From: Leptospira_A sp046736045 | Lineage (GTDB): Bacteria > Spirochaetota > Leptospiria > Leptospirales > Leptospiraceae | Direction of reading: 5' to 3' | DNA: 64,000 nt | Assembly: GCF_046736045.1 (NCBI RefSeq) | Contig: NZ_CP177133.1 | Coordinates: 234,938-298,937 of the forward strand | Shown: piece after piece, positions 6,133-15,793 of the stretch | How the letters are laid out: each line of letters begins with the position of its first letter | Numbering within the stretch: the first letter of the stretch is position 1 | Translations under genes and position numbers: made by a program | The notes under the pieces: generated by a model | Database searches by the model: none | Seen by the model: the letters and a program-made list of their open reading frames with translations, nothing else | Told to the model about the DNA's origin: nothing

Positions 6133-8643
6133 ATGAAAGACAACCTTATCCGAGTCAGTCACCCCTACTCGTTGCCAATCCGATCTGTAAAAACAACAGG
6201 TCGTTTTGAACTTAAAAACGACGAATTTTTCTCTTTTTTTGAAGAAAAAGACCAAGCTGGATTATCATCCATTATTTTTGAATTTGGCGAAACCGTTTAC
6301 TTCAATGGAATCGAACTTTTGCCAGGAAATGAAGGACTGGATTATTTCCCGGATTCTTTCCGTTTTGAACTTTCTCATGATGGAAAATATTGGGAGCCGA
6401 TTTTGCAAGAATCGGCCTTCCGGAAATCATTTAAAACATCCGCCAAATGGCTGTTTTCTTTGACTAGCGCTCGTTATGTGAAATTTGTTTCTAAAATTTC
6501 AAGAAAAGCGAATAACGGGAAAAATAGAATCAGTTTTGGAAACCTTCGGATTCTTGTTACAGGAATCGCAAAGATTCAAGCCAGTTCGGAATTGGACCGG
6601 CTTTGGGTAAAAGAAAATTTAATCGATACCAGACCGGATTACGGCTGGTGCTCTAAGAAAAAAGAATCACCGGAAGACGAATATCTGGTATTTGATTTGG
6701 GCACGGTCAACCGGGTGGAAGAAATCCGAATGTTGACGAAAAATGATCCGGTTACCAATTTTCCGGAAAGATTTATCGCTTATTACAGTGAAGACGATCT
6801 CACCTGGCACCAGTTACACGAAGAGAATTCGTTTTTGTCGGAACCGGGAATGTGGTATAAGTGGAGATTTTCTCCCGTCAATTTGCGTTTTCTGAAATTG
6901 ATTTTCATTCAGGAAAAAGTTCAAAACAAGAAAGATTATGTAACAGAAGTTATAGAAGTGGAATTTTACTCCAGCCCGGATAAAAAAGATTACGGCGGGC
7001 CTGCCAGTGAACCCCTTCCCTACGCTTCGGTCCTTCGTTCCGGAATCATTCGGTTGGCGGTAGATGGAGAAGTAAAAGAAGGCGTAGTTGTTCAATCCAA
7101 CGATAGAAGATTAAGAGATGCGACAACCGAATATCGCGGGATCGTTGAACTTGCGTCAGATGGCGAAGAGAAAGCCGGGGTTGTAGTTCAAGGAAACGAT
7201 AAACGACTTAAAATCGCCACTGAAATTACTCATGGGCTTGTCAGATTGGCAAGAACGGGAGAGGCAAGACCAGGGCTTGTCGTTCAGTCCGATGATGAAA
7301 GATTGCGAACTGCTTCCACCGATCATGCGGGAATTGTTGAATTGGCACTTGATGGGGAAACCCGTCCGGGAGTGGCGGTCCAAGGGAATGATTCCCGGTT
7401 GAGAGTCGCTACCAAAAAAGCTACAGGTTTGGTTCAATTGGCGGAATCGGGTGAAGTGGCGCACGATAAAGTAGTCACCGGTGATGATCCGAGATTGAAA
7501 GATGCAAGCACCACAGGCAAAGGGATTGTTCGTTTGTCTTCCAATGGCGGAGAAGAAGCGGACACCGTAATTCAAGCTACTGACAAACGACTTCGTCGTG
7601 CAAATACGGAAGAATACGGAATTGTACAATTGGCTCAATCGGGAGAAAACAAACAGGGAGTTGTAGTTCAGGGGAACGATAAACGACTGTTACCTGCCGA
7701 TTTCGACAGAGCCGGAATCGTGACTTTATCAAAACTCGGAGAAAATACGTCCGGCAGGGTAGTTCTTGCGGATGATCCGAGATTGTCCGACACGAGAGAC
7801 CCGAAACCGCATACACATGATTATGCGGGAAAGGAACATGATTTTAATTCTCATACGGGGCTTCTTCGAATCAACGGAGAAACAAGTTCACCTTCCAAGG
7901 GATTTGTTCCACCTCCTCAAAACGATGCAATTATCTTCGGGAAAAATACTGCCGAAGGTTCGGCGGTCGTTGGAATTTCCAACGGACAGGGAGTATTCGG
8001 ATTTTCCGAAAAAATCGGAGTGGTTGGTCTTTCCAAGGGAAAAGACGGATCAGGAAATGCAGGAGTGCTCGGTGTAGGAGTATCCGCTCCGGGAGGGCAG
8101 TTTATTTCCCAATCCGGATATGCTATTTTTGCAAACGGAACTGGTGTTCTGGAAAAAGAATGGGCAGGTTCCGGGAAAGCGATACATGCGTTAGGTGACT
8201 CTCTTCTCGATGGAAATGTTAGAATTTCCAAAGACGGTCAGGAAGAATGTATTGCCCGTTTTTTCAGGTTAGATGGTAAGGATGTGATCACTCCAGGAGA
8301 TTTGCTTGTGGGAACGGATGAATCCCTTGTGCTTTCCAGGTCAAAACACCCCTACTCTACCAATGTAATCGGTATTTGCGTGGGGAGCGCCGGTCTTGTA
8401 TTCGGAAAAGAAAGCAAAGGTTTGGAATATGCTTTGGTTGCATTTTTAGGAATAGCAAAGGTGCATGTAGATGCATCTCAAGGTTCTATTTCTCCGGGAG
8501 ATTTATTGGTATCAGGACTTGCTTCGGGGCATGCAATCAAAGCGGATCCGAACCGGATCAAACCGGGAATGTTGATTGGAAAAGCATTGGAGCCTTGTAA
8601 AAAAGACAAAGCATCCATACTTTGTTTAATCTCTCTCTCCTAA
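6133..8643 (+). CDS. Large discoidin-domain protein with phage-fibre-like repeats
   Basis: About 836 residues from ATG 6133; a TTG at 6109 is an alternative start. No signal peptide is visible. Two F5/8-type C (discoidin-like) beta domains occupy ~10-285 (GLDYFPDSFRFELSHDG, later NFPERFIAYYSEDDLTW). Eight tandem 32-residue repeats follow (~304-559, consensus GIVxLAxxGExxxGVVVQxNDxRLxxAT), resembling phage tail-fibre repeats. Then come a His-rich segment (HTHDYAGKEHDFNSH), Gly-rich beta repeats (~610-700) and a C-terminal domain with two GDLLV motifs (~715-836). It is probably a trimeric, fibre-like carbohydrate- or surface-binding protein. It follows the initiator gene by 47 bp. Its 3' end overlaps mqnD by 18 bp. 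Function inferred from folds. Confidence 0.75.
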   Translation: MKDNLIRVSHPYSLPIRSVKTTGRFELKNDEFFSFFEEKDQAGLSSIIFEFGETVYFNGIELLPGNEGLDYFPDSFRFELSHDGKYWEPILQESAFRKSFKTSAKWLFSLTSARYVKFVSKISRKANNGKNRISFGNLRILVTGIAKIQASSELDRLWVKENLIDTRPDYGWCSKKKESPEDEYLVFDLGTVNRVEEIRMLTKNDPVTNFPERFIAYYSEDDLTWHQLHEENSFLSEPGMWYKWRFSPVNLRFLKLIFIQEKVQNKKDYVTEVIEVEFYSSPDKKDYGGPASEPLPYASVLRSGIIRLAVDGEVKEGVVVQSNDRRLRDATTEYRGIVELASDGEEKAGVVVQGNDKRLKIATEITHGLVRLARTGEARPGLVVQSDDERLRTASTDHAGIVELALDGETRPGVAVQGNDSRLRVATKKATGLVQLAESGEVAHDKVVTGDDPRLKDASTTGKGIVRLSSNGGEEADTVIQATDKRLRRANTEEYGIVQLAQSGENKQGVVVQGNDKRLLPADFDRAGIVTLSKLGENTSGRVVLADDPRLSDTRDPKPHTHDYAGKEHDFNSHTGLLRINGETSSPSKGFVPPPQNDAIIFGKNTAEGSAVVGISNGQGVFGFSEKIGVVGLSKGKDGSGNAGVLGVGVSAPGGQFISQSGYAIFANGTGVLEKEWAGSGKAIHALGDSLLDGNVRISKDGQEECIARFFRLDGKDVITPGDLLVGTDESLVLSRSKHPYSTNVIGICVGSAGLVFGKESKGLEYALVAFLGIAKVHVDASQGSISPGDLLVSGLASGHAIKADPNRIKPGMLIGKALEPCKKDKASILCLISLS
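7042..7809 (+). repeat. Eight tandem 96-bp coding repeats
   Basis: Eight in-frame units of 96 bp (32 codons) each encode the GI/LV...LAxxGE...VVxxxDxRL pattern. The units have diverged at DNA level, so this is an old protein repeat rather than a recent slippage array. The last units are the most divergent (GIVTLSKLGE...DDPRL). Confidence 0.85.
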
Positions 8644-9462
8644 AAAAAGAGGATACTCCGCTTTTTCTTTTGTGATAAAACCTGCGGCAATCGCTTTCTC
8701 ATAAAGAGTCGCGATTGCTTTGTGTCCTTCTTCGCCTAGGTTTTTCGTGTATTCATTTACATAGAGTTCGATATGGGAACGCATGACCGCCTCTTCTTTG
8801 TTTTGCGAATTCTCCCTTATATAATCGAACATTTCTTTCGGCTCGGTATAAGCCATTTTTAAGCTATCACGAAGTCTGTCTTGGAATAGAAATGCTTCTT
8901 CTTTGGGAATGTCCCGGCGTATGGCAATTGCACCGAGTGGAATGGGAGATCCCGTATAAGTTTCCCACCATTCTCCCAAATCGATTACTTTTTCCAATCC
9001 TCTTGCTTCATATGTAAATCTTTCTTCGTGAATGATAACACCCAAATCCGCTTCTCCTGAAAGTAGACTTGGAATGATTTTGTCATAACGAAGCGGAGTG
9101 GAAACTTGAGTGCCATTGGTATAAAGGGAAAGAAGAAGGTTAGCGGTTGTAAGCTGTCCGGGAACTAAAATGGAGGAACCTTCTTTAAGTTCGACTTTGG
9201 AGCCTTTTTTCCGGACTACCAAAGGACCACAACCTCTTCCGAGTGCCGAACCTGTTTCCAGAAGGATGTATTTGTCAATTACTGAAAAATAGGCGGCAAA
9301 TGAAAGTTTGGTGACAGGGTATTTCCCCAACCGAGCGAATTCATTCAGGTTTTCCACATCCCATAATTCTTCTCTGACATCTAAAATTTGAGATTTGTCG
9401 CGGACGAGGTGATAAAAAAGAAACGTATCGTTTGGACATGGTGAATAAGCAATAGAAATCAT
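8626..9462 (-). CDS. mqnD: 1,4-dihydroxy-6-naphthoate synthase (MqnD)
   Basis: 278 residues with the MqnA/MqnD periplasmic-binding-protein fold. The N-terminal SPCPNDTFLF and GRGCGPLVV are MqnD hallmarks, and HEERF lies near residue 148. The enzyme makes 1,4-dihydroxy-6-naphthoate from cyclic dehypoxanthinyl futalosine in the futalosine route to menaquinone, fitting the type II NADH dehydrogenase encoded further on. ATG 9462 overlaps the stop of the upstream membrane-protein gene by 4 nt, so both are in one leftward operon. The 3' end overlaps the convergent discoidin gene by 18 bp. Confidence 0.9.
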   Translation of the reverse strand: MISIAYSPCPNDTFLFYHLVRDKSQILDVREELWDVENLNEFARLGKYPVTKLSFAAYFSVIDKYILLETGSALGRGCGPLVVRKKGSKVELKEGSSILVPGQLTTANLLLSLYTNGTQVSTPLRYDKIIPSLLSGEADLGVIIHEERFTYEARGLEKVIDLGEWWETYTGSPIPLGAIAIRRDIPKEEAFLFQDRLRDSLKMAYTEPKEMFDYIRENSQNKEEAVMRSHIELYVNEYTKNLGEEGHKAIATLYEKAIAAGFITKEKAEYPLFLGERD

Positions 9463-10664
9463 GGTGATAAATAATAATCCTTTCCTTGGGTGAGTAAAAC
9501 AATTCGTAAAATTAAAAAAATAAAAAGCAGAAGGGAAGACCCTAAAAAGATTCGAGAAACCCTGTTCGGATTTCGGGTATGCAGATAAATGAGCAAAGGT
9601 AAGGGTAAGGTAAACATTCTGGATAAATTGTCAAAGGACCGCCAATAACCTTCTTCCGCAATGGTGATGATTCCCAAACTGGCAAGAATCGGAAAAATAA
9701 ATAATAAGTCCCTTGTGGACATTAGACTTTTGGGATTTGTAAAAAGATTTAAAATTTTCCGGAGACTGTAAACGGAAAGTAGAATGTATTGAGCAAATAA
9801 CAAGAGTTTTATGGATTCTTTCCCTGATAAATGGAATTTGCCATCATCATAGAAACTTTTGATAAAACCGAATAAGGGATAATCCGTCATATCTCTGAAT
9901 CCCAATGGGTTGGTGCCCAGATGGTTGGGGGATATTCCCCAAGTCCAAACCAGAAAGAAAATAAAACCGAATAAAGGTAATAAAAAAATAAATGTTTGTT
10001 TCCGGTTTTTGTTTAAGACTGTTTGAAAGATAATCGGCAGTAGTAGAAAAATTCCAAGCTCTCTTGTGAAAATGGCAAATGTAAAAAATAAAACGGAGAG
10101 AATTCCATAAGGATAAATCTTGTCCGATCTATAGTAAAAGAAAATTCCCAGGATGGCAAGAGATACGAAAAAACCATCTGCTACCAAGAGTAGGTTGGAA
10201 TTTAAAGAATAAGGAGAAAACAGATAGAGAATCGAATAGATTTTTTTATCATCAGGAAGAAATGAGTGCAGAGCATAATAAGAAGCAAGAAAAGCCGCAT
10301 TCAAAATAAAAAGGGCGATCATTGGATAATACTCAAATCCGAATAAACAAGAGAGAGAACCTGCGAAGAAAGAAAATCCGATTCTATGGAGTCTGAAAAA
10401 ATAGGAATCGACGATCAGGTCCCAATCTAGATCAGTAAACAAGGATTTGGCGACCAAATAGAAAAACTGTCCGTCATATCCGCCGGAACGAAAGACGACG
10501 AATCCCGAATCTACTGCATTCGGGTTGATCTCCGCGAATCCATCCCAAATTCCGACCAAAGACGAGAGGGAGTAGTGCCCATAAGGTCTCGTTTTGATCC
10601 AAATAAGTAAAATTTCCAAAATCAGAAAAATCAAGAAGGAGATGGGGAACCAAAATCGTTTCAC
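9459..10664 (-). CDS. Polytopic membrane protein, possible GT-C family
   Basis: 401 residues with roughly ten hydrophobic segments, starting with FWFPISFLIFLILEILLIWI. A long extracytoplasmic loop (~25-75) carries GGYDGQFFY, a short motif I associate with lipid-linked-sugar GT-C glycosyltransferase-like proteins. No catalytic residues can be named with certainty. The operon partner mqnD overlaps by 4 nt, but no functional link is obvious. Annotate as an integral membrane protein of unknown, possibly glycosyltransferase, function. Confidence 0.8.
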   Translation of the reverse strand: MKRFWFPISFLIFLILEILLIWIKTRPYGHYSLSSLVGIWDGFAEINPNAVDSGFVVFRSGGYDGQFFYLVAKSLFTDLDWDLIVDSYFFRLHRIGFSFFAGSLSCLFGFEYYPMIALFILNAAFLASYYALHSFLPDDKKIYSILYLFSPYSLNSNLLLVADGFFVSLAILGIFFYYRSDKIYPYGILSVLFFTFAIFTRELGIFLLLPIIFQTVLNKNRKQTFIFLLPLFGFIFFLVWTWGISPNHLGTNPLGFRDMTDYPLFGFIKSFYDDGKFHLSGKESIKLLLFAQYILLSVYSLRKILNLFTNPKSLMSTRDLLFIFPILASLGIITIAEEGYWRSFDNLSRMFTLPLPLLIYLHTRNPNRVSRIFLGSSLLLFIFLILRIVLLTQGKDYYLSP

Positions 10665-10753
10665 TCTTCCATTTTAAAAAAATTCATAAAGAAGCAAGGA
10701 ATTTCTCTGGAACTCCCTCCCCTTTCCTTAAACTTGTGTCACAGTTTCCCTTT

Positions 10754-11563
10754 ATGAAAGAAGTTCTAGTTACCATTCAAAATGTTTATCAGTATTTAGA
10801 AAAGCTCGGCCCCAAAAAATCCTTCCAGATTTTGAAGAGTTTGGGTTATGAAAAACTTCTTTCTCTGACAGGCAAAGTCCCTAAAGAGAGATTGATTGAG
10901 CTTACTAAAAAATTAAGCGAAGATACCGTTGTCGAACTCGTAAATCAAATCCCCGAGAGAGTCCTTGTCGAAATGATCAAGGAGAACACGGATGAGGACT
11001 TGGTTTATTTCATTCATTCTCTACCGATGGCGGAGTTGGCTCTTGTCTCCCGCAGTATACCACCTGCCGATGTTAGCTTACTCGCACATACTTTGGGCAA
11101 GGAAACCAGTGTTGAAATTTTAAAAAGTCTGGGAATGGAAAAAGCAATCGCACTTCTTAAGGAAATCTCCATGAAAGAGTTTCTTTGGCTTGTGAAAGAA
11201 TCGGATGTTCCTTCCGTGCTTGCGTTGGTTGGAGAGATGTCGGTTGCCGATTGCAAACGTTGGATCAAAACAAGAGGTTTGGAAGAACTTCCCGTTATTA
11301 TGAAATTTTTCGGTGTGGAAAACACCCTATCTATTTTTGGAAAATTAGGCATGGTGAAAGCATTGGAGCTATTGCACCTGCTTGGCACCAAAGAGATGTT
11401 GGAATTGTCTTTTTTGATTTCCAGAATGGAACTCAATCAAAAGAAAATTCCGGAAACCATTCATACCAAAAAATCAAGCGGTTCGTCCGGAGGAACCAAG
11501 GGCAAATCGAAAACCAAACACCCATTAAAGAAAAAAACGAAAAGGCCTCCTAAGAAGAAATAA
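10754..11563 (+). CDS. Helical-repeat protein with Lys-rich tail
   Basis: About 269 residues from ATG 10754; an in-frame GTG at 10736 is possible, and neither has a clear ribosome-binding site. Residues ~20-225 form repeated amphipathic helix pairs of ~20-25 residues (such as LVELVNQIPERVLVEMIKE and AELALVSRSIPPADVSLLAH), recalling MgtE N-terminal or HEAT-like superhelices. The last ~45 residues are almost all Lys, Ser, Gly and Pro, a likely disordered nucleic-acid- or membrane-binding tail. No membrane segment. It overlaps the convergent kinase gene by 14 bp. Function unknown. Confidence 0.75.
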   Translation: MKEVLVTIQNVYQYLEKLGPKKSFQILKSLGYEKLLSLTGKVPKERLIELTKKLSEDTVVELVNQIPERVLVEMIKENTDEDLVYFIHSLPMAELALVSRSIPPADVSLLAHTLGKETSVEILKSLGMEKAIALLKEISMKEFLWLVKESDVPSVLALVGEMSVADCKRWIKTRGLEELPVIMKFFGVENTLSIFGKLGMVKALELLHLLGTKEMLELSFLISRMELNQKKIPETIHTKKSSGSSGGTKGKSKTKHPLKKKTKRPPKKK

Positions 11564-13877
11564 CCGTTTTCGGGAGTATGACTTTAAAAGTACTCCCTTG
11601 CCCCAATTTACTTTCTACAAAAATTTCTCCACCCATCTTTTCAACCAAAGACTTGACTATGGAGAGACCGAGTCCTGTACCACCGATCTTTCTGTTATCA
11701 CTGGAAGGAATTCTAAAAAAACGATCGAAGATCTGATTTTTATAATTGGGATCGATTCCGATTCCCGAATCTTTTACAATGATTTCAATCTTACCCGGCA
11801 CTACTTCTTCTAAAGACAAAGAAACTTTTCCTTTCATCGTATACTTGAGTGCATTGATATATAGGTTTGTGATAATTTGAGAAAACTCAAACCGGATTCC
11901 TTTTAAATACATCCCTTTCTTCAAACGAAGCTCCCATTCGATAGACTTACCTTTGGCGAGATGTGAGTTCATATGAATGACATCTTCGATGACCGGAACC
12001 GGATCGAAAATTTCAACAACCTCTTCCGGTGCATCCTTTTCACGGGAAGTTGTGAGTTTGAGCATGTTTTCTATAAGAAAACTGAGCCTTTTTACGTTTT
12101 TTTCGATGACTTCCAACATATTTTTGTGTTCGTTGTTATACGCTAAAGTTTTGTCGGTCTTGAAAAATTCCAGATAACCTTTTATATTTGTCATCGGGCT
12201 TCTCAGTTCATGACTGATATTGGAAATGAATTCGTGCTGTAGTCTTTCCTGCTCTTTTCTTTCCTGGTTGGGTCGAAATTGAACCTGGTATCTTTTTTTT
12301 GGAGATAACAGAATCGAGGTAAAACTCAAATCGACACTGAGTTTTGAACCATCCCTTAGCAGAATGTCCAAATCAGGGAGAGATAACATAGTGTCTTGGG
12401 TCTGATTCGTGCCGAACTTCAATTGAGGGGCGATTTGATCTCCCAAAATGATATCTTCGATGGTTGTTTTTGTCAGATCGCCTCGTGTATATCCTGTTAG
12501 GTTGCGAAATTGATGATTACCCTCTAGGATATTCCCTGTTTCCGCATCTACAAGCGCAATTGCTTCTCTGGAAAATTCAAAAAGGTATCTGTATTTTTCT
12601 TCGGAGTATTGTAAATCGACAGCAGATCTATCGAGTTTGATTTCCAGGATGGAAATTAAATTTTCCAATTCAGCAATTTCTTCCTTTTGCAATTCCAATG
12701 TCGAATTAAAAGAATCTAACATTGAATTGATGAGGTATTTGACCCGATTGTCAAGAAGGAGCGTTTCGTCCGTATTGAGTCGGGACGAAAAATTTCCCTG
12801 TAATATATCAAGAGTTACAGAATTTACATCTACGATTAAATGTCTGATGGCGTTTAATTTGCGATAGTTGATCGGAGCCGGTGCATATTGTTTTTCAGCT
12901 CCTCCGTTTTGAAAACTATTGAGTTTTCTCACATCAAAAAGTTTTTTCGGTTCTAATGCTTCGAGGATTTCTGAAAAATCAAGAACAGGTTTGACTACTT
13001 CCGGAGTCAGCACTCTTCGGATCACCCGAAAATAAGTATCTTTCAATAGCGGGTACATATTTTCTATATTGCCATGATAGGAAAAGATTCCTTTATCAAT
13101 CAGTGGATGCGGGAACAGGATCGATTTTAAGTCTCCGGCACGCAAATGAGGATAAAATTGAGTCAGATTCAAGTCTTCCCAGATTTTTGAAGAATTGTTC
13201 TTTGTATTTTCGTTGATAAAGTCGATTGCTTTTTTGACTGCAAGAAGAACTCCCGATGCATTCCTTCCCATCTTTAAAATGCAGTCACCACTAAATGCCA
13301 GTAAGGTGGATGGGACAAGATCTTCGGATTTAAAAAGAGGAAGGTTTGTCTCTTCTTTGAAATCATGATAACCCTTCAGAAAAGGACTAAGGAAAGGGTC
13401 GGAAGAAATACCAAGGCAGCTCGGTTTCTGAAATTCCTTTTCTTCCAGAAATCCGGGAGTATCCGTAAATCTGACTTTTACCGGATTCAAAGGAGCATAC
13501 TCCTCCAGGAATTTTTCCGCAAACAACCGTTCTACGGAATTGATGTGAGGAACCGGAATAAAGTAAGCTTTATTGCGTGTGAGATCTTCGGGTTGAAATC
13601 TGAATCTGGAATAGAAAGAAAGAGGGGAATGGTAGAGAAATAATCCTTTGTAAATCCGTTTGATTTTCGATTTTTTTAAAAATGATTCCTGGAGATAGGA
13701 GATCGTAGGAACCTCGCCTACTTCGATTCTTCCCGATTCCAAAAGTGCCAGCACACCTTTGTGATGTGTGTTGACATGAAGAGAAACCTTGGTATCAAAT
13801 TCTTCAAAAAATCCCTTTTTGTATGCGATTACAATCGGTAAGGAAGAGAGTCGGCTGGTAATACAAATGTTAATCAC
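11550..13877 (-). CDS. Cytoplasmic histidine kinase with SBP-like sensor and PAS
   Basis: 775 residues without signal peptide or membrane helices. The first ~310 residues resemble an NMT1/THI5-type substrate-binding protein (SSLPIVIAYKKGFFEEF; ESGRIEVGEVPTISY). A helical linker follows, then a PAS domain (~425-535, EKYRYLFEFSREAIALVD). HisKA carries His556 in NISHELRSPMTN. HATPase_c has the N box NLYINALKYT, DSGIGI and GTGLGLSIV. It should sense a small molecule in the cytoplasm and phosphorylate an unknown response regulator; none is adjacent. A perfect hairpin lies 16 bp before its ATG. Confidence 0.9.
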   Translation of the reverse strand: MINICITSRLSSLPIVIAYKKGFFEEFDTKVSLHVNTHHKGVLALLESGRIEVGEVPTISYLQESFLKKSKIKRIYKGLFLYHSPLSFYSRFRFQPEDLTRNKAYFIPVPHINSVERLFAEKFLEEYAPLNPVKVRFTDTPGFLEEKEFQKPSCLGISSDPFLSPFLKGYHDFKEETNLPLFKSEDLVPSTLLAFSGDCILKMGRNASGVLLAVKKAIDFINENTKNNSSKIWEDLNLTQFYPHLRAGDLKSILFPHPLIDKGIFSYHGNIENMYPLLKDTYFRVIRRVLTPEVVKPVLDFSEILEALEPKKLFDVRKLNSFQNGGAEKQYAPAPINYRKLNAIRHLIVDVNSVTLDILQGNFSSRLNTDETLLLDNRVKYLINSMLDSFNSTLELQKEEIAELENLISILEIKLDRSAVDLQYSEEKYRYLFEFSREAIALVDAETGNILEGNHQFRNLTGYTRGDLTKTTIEDIILGDQIAPQLKFGTNQTQDTMLSLPDLDILLRDGSKLSVDLSFTSILLSPKKRYQVQFRPNQERKEQERLQHEFISNISHELRSPMTNIKGYLEFFKTDKTLAYNNEHKNMLEVIEKNVKRLSFLIENMLKLTTSREKDAPEEVVEIFDPVPVIEDVIHMNSHLAKGKSIEWELRLKKGMYLKGIRFEFSQIITNLYINALKYTMKGKVSLSLEEVVPGKIEIIVKDSGIGIDPNYKNQIFDRFFRIPSSDNRKIGGTGLGLSIVKSLVEKMGGEIFVESKLGQGSTFKVILPKTVISS

Positions 13878-13892
13878 AAAGAACCTTTAGAA

Positions 13893-13919
13893 CAACGATT
13901 CCAGAATTAGGAATCGTTG
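13893..13919 (-). terminator. Perfect 10-bp stem between htpG and kinase gene
   Basis: CAACGATTCC-agaatta-GGAATCGTTG is a perfect 10-bp stem with a 7-nt loop. It lies 26 bp after the htpG stop and 16 bp before the kinase start, both leftward. The sequence after it on the minus strand (TTCTAAAGG) has only a weak T-run. It is probably the end of the bat-htpG transcript, or a leader hairpin of the kinase mRNA. Confidence 0.5.
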
Positions 13920-13945
13920 CAAAATCTTTCTAAGGTGTCAGAGGA

Positions 13946-15781
13946 TCAATTTTTGGAAAGAATGTCCGCTAAGAACTGGCTGGTTCTTTTTGTATACTCG
14001 GAAATTTCCTGTTCACTCATCGCTTTTGCGGAGAGCAAAGCAAGGTCATAAATCACCTGCGCGATTTTTTCTCCTTTTTCCTTGTTGGCTCCGTTAAACT
14101 CCTGTAACGCGGATTTTACCAAAGGAGAAGCGGTATTGACGAGAAGAGTGTGATTGCGGAATAGATTTTTTGTATCTTCCCGGTTGAACATGGAATTCAT
14201 TTCACTCATTCTTCTCATAAACTCAGGCATCAGAACGACTGCAGGAACGTCTGCAGATTTTAAGGATTCGGCTTTGATTTCAACGCCTTCTTTGGTGATG
14301 GTCGATTTGAAAAAATCCAAAATGCGGTCTGTTTCCGTTTTATTGTCAGAGTCCACAACACCGGGGTTTGCATCCTTATCAACGACCTGATCCGCAAGTT
14401 CCGCATCTACTCTTTGGAATCTCATTTCTACATTTTTTGTTTCCAGGTGTTGGATCAGATGGGAGTCGATTCTTGAATCAACTAACAGAGCTTCAAGACC
14501 TTGGGATTTGAGTAAGTCCATATAAACGGAACCCATTTCTGTTTCGTTTGCATAATATACTTTGTTGCCGTTCTTTTCCTTATTTTTTTCCCAATACTCG
14601 TTCAGAGTGCAAAACAATCCTTCGGAGTTTTTAAAAATAAGAACGTCTTTGACTGCATCAAAAAACTTTTCATCCGTCAACATTCCGTATTTTACAAAGA
14701 TGGAGATATCATTCCAGTTCTTTTGAAACTCCTCTCTGTTCTTTTTGAAGTCATCTGCCAATCGGTCTGCTACTTTTTTGATGATATGATTTGAGATTTT
14801 TTTAACCAAAGGATCGTTTTGCAGATAAGATCTGGAAACATTCAAAGGAAGATCCGGAATGTCGATGGTTCCCTTGAGTGTCGTTAAAAATTGAGGAATG
14901 AGTTCGCTTGCATTATCACTTACGAACACATGGTTGCAAAATAGTTTGATTCCATTCTTTGCAGCATCTAACTCGTGTGTAATTTTCGGAAAATATAGAA
15001 TTCCTTGCAAACGAAACGGAAAATCAACATTCAAATGTATGTGGAATAACGGTTCGCCTGAAAAAGGAAATAGATAAGAATAGAAGTCTTTATAATCTTC
15101 CGGTTTGACTTTGGAAGGTTCTTCCGACCAAAGAGGTTTTTCACGATTTGCTTTTTCACCGTCTACCAATATGGGAACAGGTAGAAAGTCGCAATATTTT
15201 TTGACGAGGTCTTTGAGTTTCCATTTATCCAGATACTCACCAGAATCCGTATCGAGGAAAAGAGATATTTTTGTTCCTCTGATTTCCTTGTCTATGCTTG
15301 AGATGATAAAGTCAGTACCGGATTCACTTTCCCAAAGAACACCCTTTTCATCTTTTTTATAGGACTTGGTTTCGATTGTAACTTTGTTCGATACCATAAA
15401 ACAAGAATAAAATCCCAATCCGAAATGGCCTATGATCTCCGCTTTATTTTCTGCGTTTTGGTAATGTTTGGCGAAGTCGGTCGCTCCGGAAAAAGCGATC
15501 TGGTTGATGTATTTTTTTACTTCGTCAGTTGTCATACCGATTCCATTGTCTTCAATGATTAGAACGCGTTTGTCCTTATCAAAACTGAGCTCTATTTTGT
15601 AATCCGTTCCGCCGTCGAATTCTTCCGATAAAGAAACTTTTTTCAGTTTGCTGATCGCATCACAGGCGTTTGAGACAAGTTCCCGTATGAAGATATCTTT
15701 TTCGGAGTAGAGCCATTTTTTAATGATGGGGAATATGTTTTCCGTTTCTACACTGATTTTGCCTTTTTCTTGTTCGCTCAT
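13946..15781 (-). CDS. htpG: Hsp90 chaperone HtpG
   Basis: 611 residues, the normal size for HtpG. The GHKL ATPase domain is clear (IFIRELVSNACDAISKL, EDNGIGM, GHFGLGFYSCFMV), followed by the middle domain (LNVSRSYLQNDP) and the C-terminal dimerisation region. It is a cytosolic ATP-dependent chaperone. The ATG at 15781 has a GAGGGA ribosome-binding site. It follows batD by 12 bp, so it is probably the last gene of the aerotolerance operon, tying protein folding to oxidative stress. Confidence 0.96.
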   Translation of the reverse strand: MSEQEKGKISVETENIFPIIKKWLYSEKDIFIRELVSNACDAISKLKKVSLSEEFDGGTDYKIELSFDKDKRVLIIEDNGIGMTTDEVKKYINQIAFSGATDFAKHYQNAENKAEIIGHFGLGFYSCFMVSNKVTIETKSYKKDEKGVLWESESGTDFIISSIDKEIRGTKISLFLDTDSGEYLDKWKLKDLVKKYCDFLPVPILVDGEKANREKPLWSEEPSKVKPEDYKDFYSYLFPFSGEPLFHIHLNVDFPFRLQGILYFPKITHELDAAKNGIKLFCNHVFVSDNASELIPQFLTTLKGTIDIPDLPLNVSRSYLQNDPLVKKISNHIIKKVADRLADDFKKNREEFQKNWNDISIFVKYGMLTDEKFFDAVKDVLIFKNSEGLFCTLNEYWEKNKEKNGNKVYYANETEMGSVYMDLLKSQGLEALLVDSRIDSHLIQHLETKNVEMRFQRVDAELADQVVDKDANPGVVDSDNKTETDRILDFFKSTITKEGVEIKAESLKSADVPAVVLMPEFMRRMSEMNSMFNREDTKNLFRNHTLLVNTASPLVKSALQEFNGANKEKGEKIAQVIYDLALLSAKAMSEQEISEYTKRTSQFLADILSKN

Positions 15782-15793
15782 TTGAATCCCTCG

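Noticed and set aside
7156..7638. Leftward ORF opposite the tandem-repeat region
   Set aside because: Created by the codon periodicity of the 96-bp repeats; no independent support.
7042..7809. Tandem array as a CRISPR or recent DNA repeat
   Set aside because: Units are coding, 96 bp, directly contiguous and diverged at DNA level, so it is a protein repeat.
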